This document shows, in pieces, positions 1 to 8,884 of a stretch of DNA of 64,000 bases. The notes under the pieces are model-generated. The model saw nothing but the letters and a program-made list of their open reading frames with translations. It ran no database searches and was not told the origin of the DNA. The stretch spans positions 496,001 through 560,000 of the forward strand of contig NZ_JAKNYM010000001.1 in the NCBI RefSeq assembly GCF_022865105.1, in the 5' to 3' direction. Made by a program: the position numbers and the translations under genes. This DNA comes from Sphingomicrobium astaxanthinifaciens. GTDB taxonomy: Bacteria > Pseudomonadota > Alphaproteobacteria > Sphingomonadales > Sphingomonadaceae. The number at the start of each line of letters is the position of its first letter. The stretch's first letter is position 1.

Positions 1-476
1 CAGTCGGCCGCTTCGACCCCCTTGCCGACATAGGCCCGGATCCGGTCGAGACCGCTCTCGACCAGCTCGGGCCCGATGTCGTTGAGGAGCGCCGCGGCGA
101 TGCGCTCGGGCTCTTCGTCGGCCAGCAGCATGGTGACGATGCCACCGAGCGACGTGCCGACGAAGATCGCATCGGCGATGCCCAGCTGGTCGAGCAGCTT
201 GAGCAGGTCGGCGACATAGGTCGGCGGATGGTAGCGGGTCGGATCGGGATCATGGTCGGACAGCCCGCGCCCGCGAAAATCCACCGCGATGACGCGATGG
301 CGCCCGGCGAAGGCGGCGGCGACCGGCTCGAAATCGCGCGCGTTGCGGGTGAGCCCGGGGAGACACAGGATCGGCGGCCCTTCGAGCGGGCCCTCATAAT
401 CGCGATAGTGGAGCTTGAGGCCCTCCGGGCTGTTCCAATAGCGATCGCGGTACGTCGGACCTTTTTCCGCCAACAC
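1..476 (-). CDS. alpha/beta hydrolase, partial (C-terminus outside window)
   Basis: This is the N-terminal 158 codons of an alpha/beta-fold hydrolase that runs off the left edge. Translated from the minus strand, it shows the oxyanion-region HG-like turn (CLPGLTRNARDF), the beta-4 segment VIAVDFRGRGLSD and the nucleophile elbow GTSLGG around residue 111, whose Ser is the expected catalytic nucleophile. The GTG start at 476 is chosen because a strong GGGGGAAG Shine-Dalgarno sits just upstream; TTG at 473 is a second possibility. It is divergent from selO with only 37 bp between them. The acid and His of the triad lie outside the window, so substrate and exact subfamily cannot be stated. Confidence 0.85.
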   Translation of the reverse strand, partial: MLAEKGPTYRDRYWNSPEGLKLHYRDYEGPLEGPPILCLPGLTRNARDFEPVAAAFAGRHRVIAVDFRGRGLSDHDPDPTRYHPPTYVADLLKLLDQLGIADAIFVGTSLGGIVTMLLADEEPERIAAALLNDIGPELVESGLDRIRAYVGKGVEAAD

Positions 477-513
477 GCTTCCCCCTTCTTCGCGGCTTCT
501 CTATCGCCGGGCC

Positions 514-1908
514 ATGGATCAGACGCCAGCCTATACACCCGATCCGCGGATCCTCGAGCTCGGACCCGACTTCTATGACGAAGTGGCGCCCGCCGAGTTC
601 CCCGAGGCCAAGCTGCGATTCGCCAACCACCGCTGGGCCAAGGCGATCGGGCTCGGCCAGTTCATGCGCCCGCAATGGGAGAAGCATTTCGCGCGCTTCG
701 AGCCGCTCCCCCGCAACCTGCCTCGTCCGCTGGCGCTGCGCTATCACGGGCACCAGTTCCGCAGCTACAACCCCGACCTCGGCGACGGGCGCGGTTTCCT
801 CTTCGCGCAGCTGCGCGATGGCGACGGGCGGCTGCTCGATCTCGGCACCAAGGGCTCGGGGCAAACCCCCTATAGCCGGCTGGGCGACGGGCGTCTCACG
901 CTCAAGGGCGGGGTACGCGAGATCTTCGCCACCGAAATGCTCGAGGCGCTCGGGGTCAACACCTCGAAGAGCTTCGCCCTGTTCGAGACCGGCGAGGCAC
1001 TGTGGCGCTCGGACGAGCCCTCGCCCACCCGTTCCTCGGTGCTGACCCGGCTCGGCCACGGTCACATCCGCATCGGCACCTTCCAGCGCTACGCCTTCCA
1101 CCGCGACAAGCCCGCGATCGCGGCGCTGACCCGCTACTGCCTCGAACATCTCTACGGCGAGACCCCGCCCGAACAGGACAAGGATGCCGCCGTCCGCCTC
1201 TTCGACCTCGTGTCCGGCGCCACCGCCCGGCTCGCCGCTTCCTACATGGCGGCGGGCTTCGTCCACGGCGTGCTCAACAGCGACAATATCGCCATCACGG
1301 GCGAGAGCTTCGATTATGGCCCTTGGCGCTTCGCTCCCTATTGGAACCCGCGCTTCACCGCCGCCTATTTCGACGGCGAAGGGCTCTACAGCTTCGCGCG
1401 CCAGCCCGAGGCGATCCAGTGGGACCTCGCGCAGCTCGGCGGCTGCCTCGGGCTCCTCACCTCGGAGCGCAAGCTCAACCCGATCCTCAACGACTGGGGC
1501 CGCCGCTTCGACGAGGCGACCATCGAGCTCCTCCTTGCCCGGCTCGGCATCCGACCCGGCCACCAAGACGACGACCGCGAGCTCGCCAAGAGGCTCGTCG
1601 CCGCGCTCGCCACCGAGACCGTGACCATCGACCGCGTCTTCTTCGATTGGCGCGGCGGGCGGCGTCGTGACGACAAGCGCTACGAAAGCGAGGAATTTCT
1701 GGCCCTCGCCAAGGCGCTCGAGGGCCGCGAGAACGAGGCCGCGCTCGCCCATCCCTACTGGTCGGGCGAAGCGCCCTGTTCGATGCATATCGAGGAGGTC
1801 GAGGCGCGCTGGGCCGCGATTGCCGAGCGCGACGACTGGAAGCCTTTTGAGGCCAAGATCACCGAGATTCGCCACATGGGCGAGGCCATGGCGGTTAGCG
1901 TCGAGTAA
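514..1908 (+). CDS. selO: SelO/YdiU family protein adenylyltransferase (pseudokinase fold)
   Basis: The 464-aa product matches the SelO (YdiU, UPF0061) family in length and motifs. SelO proteins transfer AMP from ATP to Ser/Thr/Tyr of partner proteins and are linked to redox stress. Visible landmarks are the YHGHQF segment near residue 75, the nucleotide-loop region LGTKGSGQTPYSR near 110-122, and the family signature GFVHGVLNSDNIAITGE near 248-264, which holds the Asn/Asp metal-binding pair. The ATG at 514 gives a normal N-terminus (MDQTPAYTPDP). It lies divergent to the hydrolase, and astD follows within about 10-45 bp, so the two may be cotranscribed. The function is inferred from the family. 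Confidence 0.93.
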   Translation: MDQTPAYTPDPRILELGPDFYDEVAPAEFPEAKLRFANHRWAKAIGLGQFMRPQWEKHFARFEPLPRNLPRPLALRYHGHQFRSYNPDLGDGRGFLFAQLRDGDGRLLDLGTKGSGQTPYSRLGDGRLTLKGGVREIFATEMLEALGVNTSKSFALFETGEALWRSDEPSPTRSSVLTRLGHGHIRIGTFQRYAFHRDKPAIAALTRYCLEHLYGETPPEQDKDAAVRLFDLVSGATARLAASYMAAGFVHGVLNSDNIAITGESFDYGPWRFAPYWNPRFTAAYFDGEGLYSFARQPEAIQWDLAQLGGCLGLLTSERKLNPILNDWGRRFDEATIELLLARLGIRPGHQDDDRELAKRLVAALATETVTIDRVFFDWRGGRRRDDKRYESEEFLALAKALEGRENEAALAHPYWSGEAPCSMHIEEVEARWAAIAERDDWKPFEAKITEIRHMGEAMAVSVE

Positions 1909-1953
1909 ACGAAAACCTTGACCGCACCGCCCGAGGCTGCGAGCCAGCCAAGC

Positions 1954-3375
1954 ATGTCGATGAAGAGTTTTACGCCCTATTCGGGCGAAGAGATCTGGAG
2001 CGGCGAGGAAGGCGATCCCGCCGCCGCCATTGCCGCCGCGCGCGAGGCCCAGCCCGAATGGGCGCGCCAGCCGCTGGCCTATCGCACCGAGGCGCTACGC
2101 CGCTTCGCCAATATCGTGCGCGAGCGCGAGGACGACCTCGCCAGGCTGATCGCGATGGAAACCGGCAAGCCGCATTGGGAAGCCAAAACCGAGGTCGGCG
2201 CGGTGATCGGCAAGGTCGATATCTCGGTCACGGCGCACAACGAGCGCACGCCCTCGCGCAAGGCCGAGGGCGCGATGAACACCAAGATCGCGGTGCGCCA
2301 CAAGCCGCATGGCGTGATGGCGGTGCTCGGGCCCTACAATTTCCCCGCCCACCTGCCCAACGGCCATATCGTACCCGCGCTGCTGGCGGGCAATGCGGTT
2401 GTCTTCAAACCCTCGGAGAAGACTCCCGCGGTGGGCGAGATGCTGGCCCAGTGCTTCCATGACGCGGGCATCGACGAACGCCTCGTCGCGTGCGTCCAGG
2501 GCGGTCCCGAGGTCGGCAAGGCGCTGGCCGCCTCCGACGACATCGACGGGCTGCTCTTCACCGGTTCGGCCAAGGCCGGGCGGCTGATCCACCGCGCCTT
2601 TGCCGACAAGCCCCAGAAGATCCTCGCCATCGAGGCGGGGGGCAACAACCCGCTGATCGCCTGGGACCTCCCCGATCTCGATGCGGCGGCGGCCATCATC
2701 GTCCAGTCGGCGTTCCTCTCGGCGGGCCAGCGCTGCACCTGCGCGCGCCGCCTCATCGTCGAGGACGGCAAGCATGAGCGACTGCTCGAAAAGGTTCTCA
2801 AGCTCACCGACCGGATCATCGTCGACGAGCCCTTCGCCAAGCCGGCGCCGTTCATGGGCCCGGTGATCGACAATGACGCCGCCGATTTCATCCAGGCGCA
2901 ATATATCGCGCTGCTTGCCAAGGGGGGCAAGGCGATCCGCCAGCTCAAGCGCCTTGCCGAGGACAAGCCGCTGCTCGGCCCCGCCATCGTCGACGTGACG
3001 GGGGCGCGCGACCGGCTCGACGAGGAAATCTTCGGCCCCGTGCTCCAGCTGATCCGCGTGCCCGATTTCGACGCCGCGATCGCCGAGGCGAACAACACCC
3101 GCTTCGGGCTCGCCGCCTCGATCCTGACCAAGCATCCCGAACAATATGAGCGCTTCTGGGCCGAAGGCCGCGCCGGCGTGATCAATTGGAACAAGCCGAC
3201 CAACGGCGCCCCCTCGACCGCGCCCTTCGGCGGCATCGGCATCTCGGGAAACCACCGTCCCAGTGCCTTCTACGCCGCCGACTATTGCGCTTATCCGGTG
3301 ACCAGTGTCGAAAGCGACCTGTGCCGCGCCAAGATCGACACCGGGCTGGCCGATCCGGTCATGCTCGAGGACTAG
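1954..3375 (+). CDS. astD: succinylglutamate-semialdehyde dehydrogenase-like ALDH (AstD)
   Basis: A 473-aa aldehyde dehydrogenase of the AstD type, which oxidises N-succinylglutamate 5-semialdehyde with NAD+ in the arginine succinyltransferase pathway. It shows the GPYNFPAHLPNGH and NAVVFKPSE cofactor motifs, the general base in EAGGNN (E227) and the catalytic Cys in SAGQRCTCARR (C261), which is the typical AstD active site. The ATG at 1954 is used because homology should begin close to the SGEEIWSG segment; a TTG at 1918 would add 12 residues, and neither start has a good Shine-Dalgarno. No other ast genes (astA, astB, astE) are in the window, so the substrate is inferred from family only. 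Confidence 0.88.
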   Translation: MSMKSFTPYSGEEIWSGEEGDPAAAIAAAREAQPEWARQPLAYRTEALRRFANIVREREDDLARLIAMETGKPHWEAKTEVGAVIGKVDISVTAHNERTPSRKAEGAMNTKIAVRHKPHGVMAVLGPYNFPAHLPNGHIVPALLAGNAVVFKPSEKTPAVGEMLAQCFHDAGIDERLVACVQGGPEVGKALAASDDIDGLLFTGSAKAGRLIHRAFADKPQKILAIEAGGNNPLIAWDLPDLDAAAAIIVQSAFLSAGQRCTCARRLIVEDGKHERLLEKVLKLTDRIIVDEPFAKPAPFMGPVIDNDAADFIQAQYIALLAKGGKAIRQLKRLAEDKPLLGPAIVDVTGARDRLDEEIFGPVLQLIRVPDFDAAIAEANNTRFGLAASILTKHPEQYERFWAEGRAGVINWNKPTNGAPSTAPFGGIGISGNHRPSAFYAADYCAYPVTSVESDLCRAKIDTGLADPVMLED

Positions 3376-3378
3376 GGC

Positions 3379-4878
3379 CTAACCCCGCCTCTCGGCGGTA
3401 TAGCCCTCGTCCATCGGCGCGTCGGTGAAGCGCGTGGTCTTGCTGTCGAACAGCATCTTCACGCGCCCGGTCGCGCCGTGGCGCTGCTTGGCGACGATCA
3501 GCTCGGCGGTGCCGTAGACGCGCTCCATCTCTTCCTGCCACATGGCGAAGTCGGGATGGTCCTCGGACGGCTGCTTCATCGCGACATAATAGTCGGGACG
3601 GAAAACGAACCAGACCATGTCGGCGTCCTGCTCGATCGAGCCCGACTCGCGAAGATCGGAAAGCAAGGGGCGCTTGTCCTCGCGCTGCTCGACCGCACGG
3701 CTAAGCTGCGACAGCGCCAGCACCGGCACGTCGAGTTCCTTCGCGAGCTGTTTCAGGCCGCGGGAGATCTCCGAGATTTCCTGCACGCGGTTGTCCGAAG
3801 AGTTGCGCCCCGAGCCCGACAGCAGCTGGAGGTAATCGACCACCACCGCGCCGATCCCCTTCTGGCGCTTGAGGCGCCGCGCGCGCGTGCGCATCGCCGC
3901 GATCGTCAGCCCCGGCGTGTCGTCGATATAGAGCGGCAGGCTGGCCAGGTCGCTCGCCGCGCGTGCGAGGCTCTGGAACTCGGTCTTCGAGATCTTGCCC
4001 ATGCGCAGGTTCTCGCCCGAAATGCCCGACTGCTCGGCGAGGATACGCGTCGCCAGCTGGTCGGCCGACATTTCGAGGCTGAAGAACACGACCGGGGCCC
4101 CCACCCGCTTCTTCTCTTCGATCCCGTCGCGCTCGTCCTGGATCCAGCGCTGCGCGGCGGCAAAGGCGATGTTGGTGGCGAGCGAGGTCTTGCCCATCCC
4201 GGGACGGCCCGCGAGGATGATCAAGTCCGACTTGTGCATGCCGCCGATCTTGGCGTTGATGCCCTCGATCCCGGTCGTCACCCCCGACAAGTGCCCGCCC
4301 GAATTGAGCGCCTTTTCGGCCATGTCGAGCGCCAGCTTGGAGGCATCGCCGAAGCTCTTCGCCTTGCCCTCGGCCCCGCCTTCCTCGGCGACGCGGTAGA
4401 GCGCGGTCTCGGCCGCTTCGACCTGGTCGAGCGGGGCGACGTCGTCCGAGGTATCGAGCGCGCCCTCGACCATGTCGCGCCCCACGCCCACGAGCGCGCG
4501 CAGCAGCGCGAGGTCGTAGATCTGCGCGGCAAAGTCGCGCGCGCCGATGACGCTCGCCCCCGAGCCCGTCAGCTTGGCGAGATAGGCAGGCCCCCCGACC
4601 TCCTTCATCGCCTCGTCGGCCTCGAACAAGGGCTTCAGCGTCACCGGCGTCGCGATCATGTTGCGGTCGGTGAGGCGCAGGATCTGTTCATAGATGCGCG
4701 CGTGCAGCGGCTCGAAGAAATGCTCCGGCCGCAGCCGCATCTGCACGTCCTCGACCAGCCGGTTGTCGATCATCAGCGCGCCCAGTAGCGCGGCCTCCGC
4801 CTCGACATTCGCCGGCAGCACCTGCTGCGCTTCATCCCCGGAGCCCCCGCTCTCGGCTATCTGGACCACTTCCGCCAT
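3379..4878 (-). CDS. dnaB: replicative DNA helicase DnaB
   Basis: The 499-aa hexameric helicase that unwinds DNA ahead of the replisome. The N-terminal primase-interacting domain covers about residues 18-125 (PANVEAEAALLGALM), followed by a linker and the RecA-like ATPase domain with Walker A GRPGMGKTS at 224-232, Walker B-type VVDYLQLL and the C-terminal QLSRAVEQREDKRP segment. The frame is open further upstream, but MAEVVQIAES at 4878 is the natural start because the N-terminal domain follows directly. It converges on astD with 3 bp between the stops. DnaA-box-like 9-mers sit upstream (4919-4950). Confidence 0.96.
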   Translation of the reverse strand: MAEVVQIAESGGSGDEAQQVLPANVEAEAALLGALMIDNRLVEDVQMRLRPEHFFEPLHARIYEQILRLTDRNMIATPVTLKPLFEADEAMKEVGGPAYLAKLTGSGASVIGARDFAAQIYDLALLRALVGVGRDMVEGALDTSDDVAPLDQVEAAETALYRVAEEGGAEGKAKSFGDASKLALDMAEKALNSGGHLSGVTTGIEGINAKIGGMHKSDLIILAGRPGMGKTSLATNIAFAAAQRWIQDERDGIEEKKRVGAPVVFFSLEMSADQLATRILAEQSGISGENLRMGKISKTEFQSLARAASDLASLPLYIDDTPGLTIAAMRTRARRLKRQKGIGAVVVDYLQLLSGSGRNSSDNRVQEISEISRGLKQLAKELDVPVLALSQLSRAVEQREDKRPLLSDLRESGSIEQDADMVWFVFRPDYYVAMKQPSEDHPDFAMWQEEMERVYGTAELIVAKQRHGATGRVKMLFDSKTTRFTDAPMDEGYTAERRG

Positions 4879-4918
4879 GTCGCTTGAATAGCAAAATCCA
4901 TTAGGCACTTCACCCGAC

Positions 4919-4950
4919 CCATCCACAGGTCGAAGATTAGTTGTGGAAAA
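4919..4950. promoter_or_regulatory. two DnaA-box-like 9-mers between dnaB and dcd
   Basis: CCATCCACA (4919-4927) and TGTGGAAAA (4942-4950) lie in opposite orientation, 14 nt apart, in the dnaB leader/dcd upstream region. Compared with the consensus TTATCCACA they carry two and one mismatches respectively. They could allow DnaA to act on dnaB or dcd transcription. No origin-like AT-rich element is present, so this is only a candidate regulatory site. Confidence 0.3.
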
Positions 4951-5048
4951 CCTCTCATAAGGCGCGCGAATGCGCGATCGGGGTGGAGAAATCGGGTCCG
5001 CCATCAGCAGGGATGACGAAGACCCGGGAGCGCGCTACGCCTTCATCC

Positions 5049-5603
5049 ATGAGCATTCTCTCGGACAAGTGGATTCGGCAGCACAGCCAGGACCACGGCA
5101 TGATCGAACCCTTCGTCGAAGCCCAGCGCCGCGAAGGCAATATCAGCTACGGCCTGTCCTCCTACGGCTATGACGCGCGCGTCGCCGACGAATTCAAGAT
5201 CTTCACCAATATCGATTCGGCGGTGGTCGATCCGAAGGACTTTTCGGCGCAGAGCTTCGTCGACAAGAAGACCGACGTCTGCATCATCCCGCCCAACAGC
5301 TTCGCGCTCGCGCGTACGGTCGAATATTTCCGCATCCCCGAGGACGTGCTCGTCATCTGCCTTGGCAAATCGACCTATGCGCGTTGCGGGATCATCGTGA
5401 ACGTCACCCCCTTGGAGCCCGGCTGGGAGGGCCATGTGACGCTGGAATTTTCCAACACCACCCCGCTGCCGGCGAAGATCTACGCCAACGAAGGCGCCTG
5501 CCAGTTCCTCTTCCTCAAGGGCAACGAGCGCTGCGAGACCAGCTACAAGGACCGCGCCGGCAAATATATGGGGCAGCGCGGCGTGACGCTCCCCAAGCTG
5601 TAG
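5049..5603 (+). CDS. dcd: dCTP deaminase
   Basis: A 184-aa trimeric dCTP deaminase converting dCTP to dUTP, the usual route to dTMP precursors. It begins [11 protein letters not shown], the canonical family N-terminus, and contains [12 protein letters not shown], the substrate-binding [10 protein letters not shown] segment near 110-120, the catalytic-Glu region [17 protein letters not shown] and the C-terminal [11 protein letters not shown]. The open frame extends upstream, but the ATG at 5049 reproduces the family length exactly. It is divergent from dnaB across a 170-bp spacer. A small hydrophobic ORF starts 9 nt after its stop. Confidence 0.96.
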   Translation: MSILSDKWIRQHSQDHGMIEPFVEAQRREGNISYGLSSYGYDARVADEFKIFTNIDSAVVDPKDFSAQSFVDKKTDVCIIPPNSFALARTVEYFRIPEDVLVICLGKSTYARCGIIVNVTPLEPGWEGHVTLEFSNTTPLPAKIYANEGACQFLFLKGNERCETSYKDRAGKYMGQRGVTLPKL

Positions 5604-5612
5604 GAGACGCGG

Positions 5613-5714
5613 ATGGTCTCGCTCTCGCTCACCATCCTGCCGCTCCTGATCGCGCCCATCGCGCCCGCGGCGGCGGCGGCATTGCTGCTCGCCGGGCTCG
5701 TCACCCTCCTCTGA
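5613..5714 (+). CDS. putative 33-aa hydrophobic membrane peptide
   Basis: A short ORF of 33 codons begins at ATG 5613, preceded by AGGAG (5602-5606), which overlaps the dcd stop codon at a 6-nt spacing. The product is almost entirely hydrophobic (MVSLSLTILPLLIAPI, then Ala/Leu-rich) and could form one transmembrane helix. Its position suggests translation coupled to dcd. I recognise no family. The good ribosome binding site supports it, but a chance ORF in GC-rich DNA is possible. Confidence 0.4.
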   Translation: MVSLSLTILPLLIAPIAPAAAAALLLAGLVTLL

Positions 5715-5726
5715 TCGCTGCCGGCC

Positions 5727-6248
5727 TCAGGTCGCCGCGCCGCGCGCCGGATAATCCTTCTCCTTGATGAACTTCAGCCCCCCGAGCAGGTCATTCCAGT
5801 CGGGACGGGTGAAGGGCATCGACTGCACCGAACAGCCGAACAACGTGCCGTCTGGACGAACGAGGAAGAGGCCGGGTTCGGAGAAACGCTCGGGTTCCTC
5901 CGACCCTTCGCGCCGGGTCGAGATGTAGAGGCCCCATGCGCGCGCCGTCTCCTCGCTCATGTCATGCGCGATCGGCACGCGGCCGATGTCCCAGTCCATC
6001 CGCGTCTTTCGCGCGCGCGCCGGCTCGTCCATCGATACCGCGACCACGCTGACACCGAGCGCGCCATAATCCTCGACCAGCCCGTCCAGCTGCTCGAGCC
6101 AGTCCTTGCAGATCGGGCAGTGCAGCCCGCGATAGAAACCGATGCCGGTGAGATATTCGGGGCGCGCCTCGTGGATCGAGAAGCGTCCCTCCCGCACCAG
6201 CGGCAGGTCGAGCGCGGGCACCTTGCGGTTGGGGATGAGCTGGGTCAT
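5727..6248 (-). CDS. redoxin/AhpC-TSA family peroxiredoxin-like protein
   Basis: A 173-aa thioredoxin-fold protein of the AhpC/TSA-redoxin group. The segment GFYRGLHCPICKDW (about 37-50) carries a CxxC pair (C44, C47) in the position of the peroxidatic Cys, followed by VSVVAVSMDEP and a late GLFLVRPDGTLF strand, as in peroxiredoxin-like proteins. No signal peptide is present, so it is cytoplasmic. It is likely a thiol-dependent peroxidase or disulfide reductase; the substrate is unknown. It is convergent with dcd and the 33-aa ORF and lies downstream of the DUF1508 gene, from which it is separated by a terminator hairpin. Confidence 0.85.
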   Translation of the reverse strand: MTQLIPNRKVPALDLPLVREGRFSIHEARPEYLTGIGFYRGLHCPICKDWLEQLDGLVEDYGALGVSVVAVSMDEPARARKTRMDWDIGRVPIAHDMSEETARAWGLYISTRREGSEEPERFSEPGLFLVRPDGTLFGCSVQSMPFTRPDWNDLLGGLKFIKEKDYPARGAAT

Positions 6249-6306
6249 GGCATGTCTCCTTTGCCCGACCTACGCACCGCCGGCGCGCACGCTCCGCCTG
6301 GCCAAG

Positions 6307-6334
6307 AAAAAAGCCCCGGCGCGAACCGGGGCTT
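6307..6334 (-). terminator. rho-independent terminator after the DUF1508 gene
   Basis: On the minus strand a 9-bp perfect stem (AAGCCCCGG / CCGGGGCTT, loop of 6 nt) is followed by a run of T (plus-strand A-run 6307-6312). It sits 24 nt beyond the stop of the small DUF1508 gene and upstream of the redoxin gene, so it separates the two. Confidence 0.8.
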
Positions 6335-6357
6335 CTTCATCGTCGAATGGTCGCGGC

Positions 6358-6534
6358 CTAGCTTTCGTCGACCACCTCGGCACCGGGGCCGTTCTTGAGG
6401 ATCGAGTCGATCGCATTCTTCGCCGAGGCCTTCGAGCTGTAGCCCTCGGTCCAGAAGATCTTTTCCGAATTGTAATTGAACGAGACGCGATACTCGCCCT
6501 TCTTGTCCTTGGTGATGTGGAAACGATGCGGCAT
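6358..6534 (-). CDS. DUF1508/YegP-type small protein
   Basis: A 58-aa protein (MPHRFHITKDKKGEYRVSF...) with the DUF1508/YegP pattern: an F-x-I-x-KD-KGEYR-x-x-F strand pair, then an aromatic strand and the SKASAKNAIDSI helix. The family is small and widespread and its function is not established. The start at 6534 is preferred over 6540 because GGGAG then has a normal spacing of about 7 nt. It lies between rnr and a terminator on the same strand, so it may be the last gene of an rnr transcript. Confidence 0.85.
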   Translation of the reverse strand: MPHRFHITKDKKGEYRVSFNYNSEKIFWTEGYSSKASAKNAIDSILKNGPGAEVVDES

Positions 6535-6589
6535 CGGCATTCTCCCTGTTGATGATTCCCGGCCAGCCTGACCGCCGACCCGCCGAGCG

Positions 6590-8842
6590 TCAACCGCGTT
6601 TTCGCCCCTTCTGCCGGTTCTTGCCCCCGCCGCGCCCACGTCCGTCGCGCCGGCGGCGAGGCCCGTCGCCCGCGTCGCCTCCGTAACTGCCCTCGGGCAG
6701 TTCGAAGCGCAGCGCGCCCGAGGCGGGATCGGCCTCGACGAGCTTGAGCTTGAGCTTCTGCCCGGCGCGATACTCGTCCCTCGACTGCTCGCCCACCAGC
6801 GCCTGTCGCTTCTCGTCATAGTGGAAATATTCGCGCCCCAGCGTCTTGGCGAGCACCAGCCCGTCGCCCCCGAGGTCTTGCACCGTGGCGAAGAAGCCGA
6901 AGGGCTGGACCCCGGTGATACGGGCCTCAACGAGCTGGCCGACATGATCGGCCAGGTAGGCGGCGACATAGCGGTCGACCGTCTCGCGCTCGGCCTCCAT
7001 CGCGCGGCGCTCGAGCGCGGAGATGAGCTCGCCGACGCGCGCGAAATCCTCGGCCTCCTTGGCGCTGATCCCCCCCTTGCCGAGCCCGTAGGCATCGACG
7101 AGGCTGCGGTGGACGAGCAAGTCGGCATAGCGGCGGATCGGCGAGGTGAAGTGCGCGTAGGAGCCGAGTGCCAGCCCGAAATGGCCGAGCGGCTCGGGAC
7201 CGTAGCGCGCCTGCATCTGCGATCGCAGGATCTGCTCGGTAATCTCGATCCGGTTATCGTGATCGGGGCCGATCTTCTCGAGGATGGCATTGAAGGTCTT
7301 GGGCAGCACGACCTGCCCCAGCGCGAAGGGAATCTCGAAGGTGGCGAGATAGTCCTTGAGCGTGACCAGCTTCTCGCGCCCGGGGGTTTCGTGGATGCGG
7401 TACATCACCGGGCGCTTCTTCTTCTCGAGCGCCTTGGCCGCCGCGACATTGGCAAGGATCATGTAATCCTCGACCAGCCGGTGGGCATCGAGCCGTTCGC
7501 GCGGGGCGACCGACATGATCCGCCCCTTCTCGTCGAGCTGGACGCGCCGTTCGGGCAGGTCGAGATCGAGCGGCTCGCGTGCCTCGCGCGCCTGCAACAG
7601 CACCTTCCAGCACTGCCACAGCGGCTCGAGCGAACCTTTGACAATGCCGGGATCGACCCGATCCTTCTCCCCGTCGATCGCGGCCTGCGCGTCTTCGTAG
7701 GCGATGTTCGCGGCGATCCGCACCTTGGCGCGGCTGAAGCGGAAATCCTTGATGTTGCCGCCGCTGTCGACGCGAATATGCGCGACCATCGCCGCGCGGT
7801 CGACGCCCTCCTTCAGCGAACAGATGCCGGCCGACAATTCCTCGGGCAGCATCGGCACGACGCGGTCGGGAAAATAGACGCTGTTGCCGCGCTTGAGGGC
7901 CTCGCGGTCGAGCTCGCTGCCGGGGCGGACGTAATAGCTGACGTCGGCAATGGCGACGACCGCCTTGTAGCCGCCCGGATTGTCCTTGGCATCGTCGGGT
8001 TCGGCCCAGATGGCATCGTCATGGTCGCGCGCGTCGACAGGATCGATCGCGACGATCGGCAGGTGGGTCAGGTCCTCGCGCTCGCCGAGGTCCCATTTGG
8101 CCACCTTCTCGGCCTCGGCCACCACCTCGTCGGGGAAGCGGTTGCGAATGCCATATTTGTGGATCGCGATCAGGCTGAACGCCTTGGGGGCGAACGGGTC
8201 GCCGAGCACCGCGTCGACCTTGGCGGTCGGATTGCGGCGGCCCTTGCCGACCGGTTCGGCGAGCACGAGGTCGCCGACCTCGGCCTCGCCCAGATCGGTG
8301 AGCGCGAAGACGGTGCGCTGCTTCTTGTCGATCGGCGCGAGGAAGAAGCGGCTGCCCTCCTTGCGCACCACCCCCATCAGCATTTCGGCCGAGCAGGCGA
8401 GCTTCTTCATGACATGGGCGACATGGCCCTTGCCGCGCTCCTCGGTGCGCGCGAGCAGCCGGTCATTGACGCCAAGCGCCGAGCGGCGCCCGCGCTCGAT
8501 GACGCGCAGCCGCGGCTTGGCGCCTTCGCCCTGCCACTGCTCGGGCTCGGCCCAAACCTCGCCGTCCTCGGTCGAGACGACGCGCAGCACGGTGACCCGC
8601 GGAACGCCGCCCATCTTGTGGAAGGCGCGCCCCGGCGAATGATCTATCAGCCCCTCGTCGGCCATGTCCTTGAGGACCTTCTTGAGGGCGATCTTGTCCT
8701 GTCCCTTGAGACGGAAATGCTTGGCGATCTCGCGCTTGCCGACGCTTTCGTCGGCCTCGCTGATGAAATCGAGAATTTGTTGCTTGGACGGCACGCCCGG
8801 ATGGGGCCGCCGTGGTTTGTTGGTCTTGTGATTATTTGCCAT
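6590..8842 (-). CDS. rnr: ribonuclease R
   Basis: A 750-aa processive 3'-5' exoribonuclease of the RNase II/R family that degrades structured RNA and takes part in rRNA and tmRNA-related quality control. The order seen is an N-terminal winged-helix region (SKQQILDFI ... ALKKVLKDM), cold-shock-like domains, the RNB catalytic core with the Asp cluster in AIDPVDARDHDDAIWAE, the segment TSPIRRYADLLVHRSL, an S1 domain (GQLVEARITGVQPFGFF) and a strongly basic Arg/Lys/Gly tail. ATG 8842 (MANNHKTNKP) is chosen over the upstream in-frame start. The M28 peptidase gene lies 42 bp upstream. Confidence 0.96.
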   Translation of the reverse strand: MANNHKTNKPRRPHPGVPSKQQILDFISEADESVGKREIAKHFRLKGQDKIALKKVLKDMADEGLIDHSPGRAFHKMGGVPRVTVLRVVSTEDGEVWAEPEQWQGEGAKPRLRVIERGRRSALGVNDRLLARTEERGKGHVAHVMKKLACSAEMLMGVVRKEGSRFFLAPIDKKQRTVFALTDLGEAEVGDLVLAEPVGKGRRNPTAKVDAVLGDPFAPKAFSLIAIHKYGIRNRFPDEVVAEAEKVAKWDLGEREDLTHLPIVAIDPVDARDHDDAIWAEPDDAKDNPGGYKAVVAIADVSYYVRPGSELDREALKRGNSVYFPDRVVPMLPEELSAGICSLKEGVDRAAMVAHIRVDSGGNIKDFRFSRAKVRIAANIAYEDAQAAIDGEKDRVDPGIVKGSLEPLWQCWKVLLQAREAREPLDLDLPERRVQLDEKGRIMSVAPRERLDAHRLVEDYMILANVAAAKALEKKKRPVMYRIHETPGREKLVTLKDYLATFEIPFALGQVVLPKTFNAILEKIGPDHDNRIEITEQILRSQMQARYGPEPLGHFGLALGSYAHFTSPIRRYADLLVHRSLVDAYGLGKGGISAKEAEDFARVGELISALERRAMEAERETVDRYVAAYLADHVGQLVEARITGVQPFGFFATVQDLGGDGLVLAKTLGREYFHYDEKRQALVGEQSRDEYRAGQKLKLKLVEADPASGALRFELPEGSYGGDAGDGPRRRRDGRGRGGGKNRQKGRKRG

Positions 8843-8884
8843 TGGCCGCCAAGATGGGGGCGGCACCGTCAAAAGAAAAGCCCG

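Noticed and set aside
394-1875. Long antisense open frame opposite selO
   Set aside because: The composition is Arg/Ala/Glu-heavy with no motif, and selO on the plus strand is clear.
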